From Clostridiales bacterium (GTDB lineage: Bacteria > Bacillota > Clostridia > Oscillospirales > Oscillospiraceae), in assembly GCA_004557655.1 (NCBI GenBank), contig SFGJ01000042.1:1-13988 (forward strand): 13,988 nucleotides of DNA, read 5' to 3'. A program made the position numbers and the translations under genes. Positions 13,338 through 13,988 of this stretch are shown piece by piece; the first letter of the stretch is position 1, and each line of letters opens with the position of its first letter. The notes under the pieces were generated by a model. It searched no databases. It worked only from the letters and a program-made list of their open reading frames with translations, and was not told the origin of the DNA.

Positions 13338-13988
13338 ATGGCAAAGAAAAAACACCCTTGACAAATCGCTTTCCAGAAAAAGATTCTGGAACGCTACTGT
13401 AAAGACCACGGGTATACCGCTATCCGGCACTATGACGAGGACGACGGTTATTCCGGGACAAACTTCAACCGTCCAGGTTTCCAGCGTATGCTTGCCGATA
13501 TTAAGGCAGGCAAGATCAAGCGCGTCATTGTAAAGGATATGAGCCGTTTCGGGCGTGATTATCTGCAAGTGGGTATGTATACGGATGTTCTTTTCCCGGA
13601 GTTTGGCGTACACTTTATCGCCGTCAATGACGGCGTTGACAGCACCCGGGGCGAAAATGAGTTTACCGCTATCCGCAATGTTTTCAACGAAATGTACGCC
13701 CGCGATACTTCCAAGAAGATCCGCGCCACATGGCAGAGTAAAGGAAAATCCGGCGAACATCTGACTACCATTCCCCCATACGGGTATATCAAAGACCCGG
13801 AGGACAAAAAGAAATGGATTGTGGATGAAGAAGCCGCAGCGGTTGTGCAAAAGATTTTCTCCCTCTGTGTTGACGGTTTGGGACCTACACAAATTGCCAA
13901 GTGGCTGAAACAGCATCAGATTTTGAATCCTACTGCTTATGCTCATTCCAAAGGGCTGCCAGCCAGCAACAAGCCTACGGCTGATCCG
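13338..13988 (+). pseudogene. Second TnpX-like serine recombinase, N terminus lost, cut by window end
   Basis: From 13362 to the window end, 209 open codons encode a serine recombinase. The sequence runs QKKILERYCKDHGYTAIRHY, then DDGYSGTNFNRPGFQRML, VKDMSRFGRDYLQVGMYTDV and ATWQSKGKSGEHLTTIPPYG, and into the recombinase domain. The conserved beginning with the catalytic serine (YxRLSRDD...SNSI) is absent. Upstream, ATG 13338 reads MAKKKHP and meets TGA at 13359-13361. Another frame through the same bases reads NTLDKSLSR, like the expected start up to the serine motif. One lost A in the A-run near 13347-13352 plus a deletion of about 15 codons at 13375-13378 would explain both. No SD is seen. 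It differs in sequence from the first recombinase, so it marks another element. It cannot be catalytic as read. Confidence 0.85.

Overview
The window looks like accessory DNA from a GC-rich gut Firmicute of the Clostridia / Oscillospiraceae type (Faecalibacterium- or Subdoligranulum-like). This rests on the TnpX-type large serine recombinases, the TnpW, CHC2, DUF6471 and DUF3847 small proteins, the MobA/MobL relaxase, strong AGGAGG-type Shine-Dalgarno (SD) sites and the codon use. No rRNA, tRNA or CRISPR array is visible. Family assignments are from memory of the families, not from searches.

Layout. (1) 1-431, minus strand: start of an acidic, charged hypothetical protein that runs off the left edge. 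(2) 694-2818, plus: a TnpW-like small protein and an intact 639-residue TnpX-like serine recombinase, closed by an intrinsic terminator. (3) 2885-4862, plus: a replication pair, a CHC2 zinc-finger protein and a P4/D5-type SF3 helicase, overlapping by 23 bases. (4) 4863-5252: a non-coding leader with a paired GTACGTACGTAC palindrome, a nested hairpin and an intrinsic terminator just before the next SD. (5) 5253-5676: the small DUF6471-like and DUF3847-like genes, then another terminator. (6) 5731-6097: about nine tandem hairpins directly upstream of (7) 6115-7657, a MobA/MobL relaxase broken near its N terminus so that the active-site tyrosine and the histidine triad lie in different frames. 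(8) 7794-13242, all minus strand: a cargo cassette of a LuxR-type regulator, a promoter with about 22 TGTC tetranucleotide repeats at its start site, a leader terminator, a small cysteine-rich protein, a VapA-like protein (the Rhodococcus equi virulence-associated family) and a 936-residue collagen-like, membrane-anchored surface protein. (9) 13338-13988, plus: a second TnpX-like recombinase that has lost its catalytic N terminus and is cut by the window end.

Reading of the whole. Segments 2-7 form an integrative and mobilizable/conjugative element. It has an intact recombinase and replication module, but as sequenced its relaxase is dead. The minus-strand cassette is cargo between that element and a second, damaged one. 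The most novel part is the cassette: a VapA-like protein encoded with a collagen-like cell-surface protein, apparently under a LuxR-type regulator and downstream of a slippage-prone repeat and an attenuator-like terminator. That arrangement suggests phase-variable or conditional expression of a surface or host-interaction system.
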